This document shows, in pieces, positions 63,286-64,000 of a stretch of DNA of 64,000 bases. The translations under genes and the position numbers were made by a program. A model generated the notes under the pieces. It saw only the letters and a program-made list of their open reading frames with translations. It was not told where the DNA came from and ran no database searches. This stretch comes from Saccharothrix sp. HUAS TT1 (lineage in GTDB: Bacteria > Actinomycetota > Actinomycetes > Mycobacteriales > Pseudonocardiaceae): NCBI RefSeq assembly GCF_040744945.1, contig NZ_CP160453.1, positions 8,246,001-8,310,000 of the forward strand, written 5' to 3'. Numbering within the stretch: position 1 is the stretch's first letter; each line of letters begins with the position of its first letter.

Positions 63286-63792
63286 GCGCGGGCAACCCGC
63301 CCGGTGGTCGCGCCGACGGGAACGCCCGGCAGGCGGAGGTCGACGGCCCGGGCGCGCGGTTGTGGCTCCGGGTCAGCGCGGTGTTCTCCTGGCTGTGCGC
63401 CCTCGTCCCGCTCGCGGTGTGGCACCTCGAAGACCTCGACTGGCCGTGGTGGGCGCTGACCGCCACGGCCCTCGCGATGCTGGTCGTGGTGGCGCTCGGC
63501 GGCGAGATGTGGACGAGGGCGAACCAGGCCCGGGCGGACACCGCGCGGCTGCGGCGAGCCGGTCGGCCCGCGACCGGCGAGGTCGTCGCGGTGGAGGTGG
63601 TCCACCAAGAGGAGGGGCCCAGCACGTCGGTGCTGAGCCTGCGCGTCGGCGGCAACGACGTGCCGCCCGCCGTTCGACGCGACCTACCGGGTCCGGCACC
63701 GGCCGGAGCACCGGGTGGGCGCCCGCTTCGAGGCGGTGGTCGACCCGACCGACAACCTGTTCCGCCTCAAGCCGGTCCTCGGCCCGCGGTGA
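63282..63792 (+). pseudogene. Frameshifted small membrane protein (DUF3592-like)
   Basis: From GTG 63282 the frame gives a basic N-terminus, two transmembrane helices (VFSWLCALVPLAVWHL and WWALTATALAMLVVVALG), then ARLRRAGRPATGEVVAVEVVH and LSLRVGGNDVPP. At about 63667-63673 the good reading shifts by one frame, and the expected end (FDATYRVRHRPEHRVGARFEAVVDPTDNLFRL) continues in another frame to a stop at 63790-63792. This resembles a DUF3592-like protein broken by a one-base change, a sequencing error, or programmed slippage. Confidence 0.55.
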
Positions 63793-63823
63793 CCGCTCGC
63801 CGCGCCCGGCGGCGGTCCGGGCC

Positions 63824-64000
63824 TCAGTCCTGGGTCAGCTCGTCCAGCGCTTCCGCGTCCTCGCCCGCCCGGCGCAGTTCCTCGCGCACCACCCGGTACG
63901 CCAAGCCCTCCGCGTAACCCTTGCGGGCCAGGGCGGCGACCAGGCGGCGAATCCTGGTGGTGTCGTCCAGGCCCGACATGGCGCGCAGCTTCTTGCGCAC
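63824..64000 (-). CDS. recX: Regulatory protein RecX (C-terminal part only)
   Basis: The last 58 codons, ending at 63824, read VRKKLRAMSGLDDTTRIRRLVAALARKGYAEGLAYRVVREEL, the third helical repeat of RecX. RecX caps RecA filaments and limits SOS activation. The N-terminus and presumably recA lie beyond the right edge. Confidence 0.85.
   Translation of the reverse strand: MRKKLRAMSGLDDTTRIRRLVAALARKGYAEGLAYRVVREELRRAGEDAEALDELTQD

Overview
This window is chromosomal DNA from a very GC-rich actinomycete. The GC content, the frequent GTG starts, the 1-4 nt start/stop overlaps, the IdeR regulator, the B12-dependent ribonucleotide reductase and the gene block miaB / Rv2732c-like / DUF349 / Rv2728c-like / miaA / dapF / hflX / lexA / LysM / nrdR all fit Actinobacteria. 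DUF4192, DUF3500 and other families suggest Pseudonocardiales (Saccharothrix, Lentzea or Actinosynnema-like), but genus is inference. No rRNA, tRNA, CRISPR array, complete insertion sequence or prophage was recognised.

Layout. 0-4 kb: the start of a glutamate-binding lipoprotein, then an acuC-pat operon (a deacetylase with a GNAT/acyl-CoA-synthetase-like protein acetyltransferase). 4-11 kb: a lipoprotein, a sulfurtransferase, and a tightly coupled ideR-galK-galE-S9 peptidase operon. 11-16 kb: DUF4192, two tandem secreted M23 peptidases and a secreted S15 peptidase. 15.8-23.4 kb: an adenosine-deaminase-family enzyme, an MFS/esterase operon divergent from a LysR-GH4 pair, endonuclease V with DUF3500, and arylamine N-acetyltransferase. 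23.3-24.2 kb: two broken genes fused head to head. 24.2-27.4 kb: a CBS-domain protein, two microproteins sharing a motif, an EcsC-family protein and an Rv2629-family factor. 27.5-35.2 kb: gluABCD with a divergent two-component system, a YVTN propeller and a TAXI-type binding protein. 35.2-52.1 kb: the conserved tRNA-modification, lysine-biosynthesis, SOS and dNTP block. 52.1-55.3 kb: an accessory pocket with an unknown protein, a toxin-antitoxin pair behind a large palindrome, an ADP-ribosylglycohydrolase and a TetR/MFS remnant. 55.3-62.5 kb: an Sdh1-type succinate dehydrogenase, an Entner-Doudoroff edd-eda operon and a HAD phosphatase. 62.6-64 kb: a YqeB-like membrane protein, a frameshifted membrane gene and the end of recX.

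How the genes work together. gluABCD imports glutamate and is probably controlled by the adjacent divergent kinase/regulator pair. AcuC and Pat can set and remove protein acetylation. LexA and the divergent LysM protein each have an SOS box, so DNA damage should induce both repressor and division suppressor, while NrdR controls NrdJ dNTP supply. edd-eda and the sdh operon lie in central carbon metabolism.

The most interesting items are the antitoxin/toxin operon with a 38-nt palindrome over its promoter, the two unannotated NRAARRG microproteins behind a possible leaderless 7-codon leader, a 22-nt-unit inverted repeat after the LysM gene, a leaderless divergent promoter pair sharing one operator, and several clear genetic fossils: a duplicated peptidase carrying the tail of its neighbour, and two deletion-fused pseudogene pairs.
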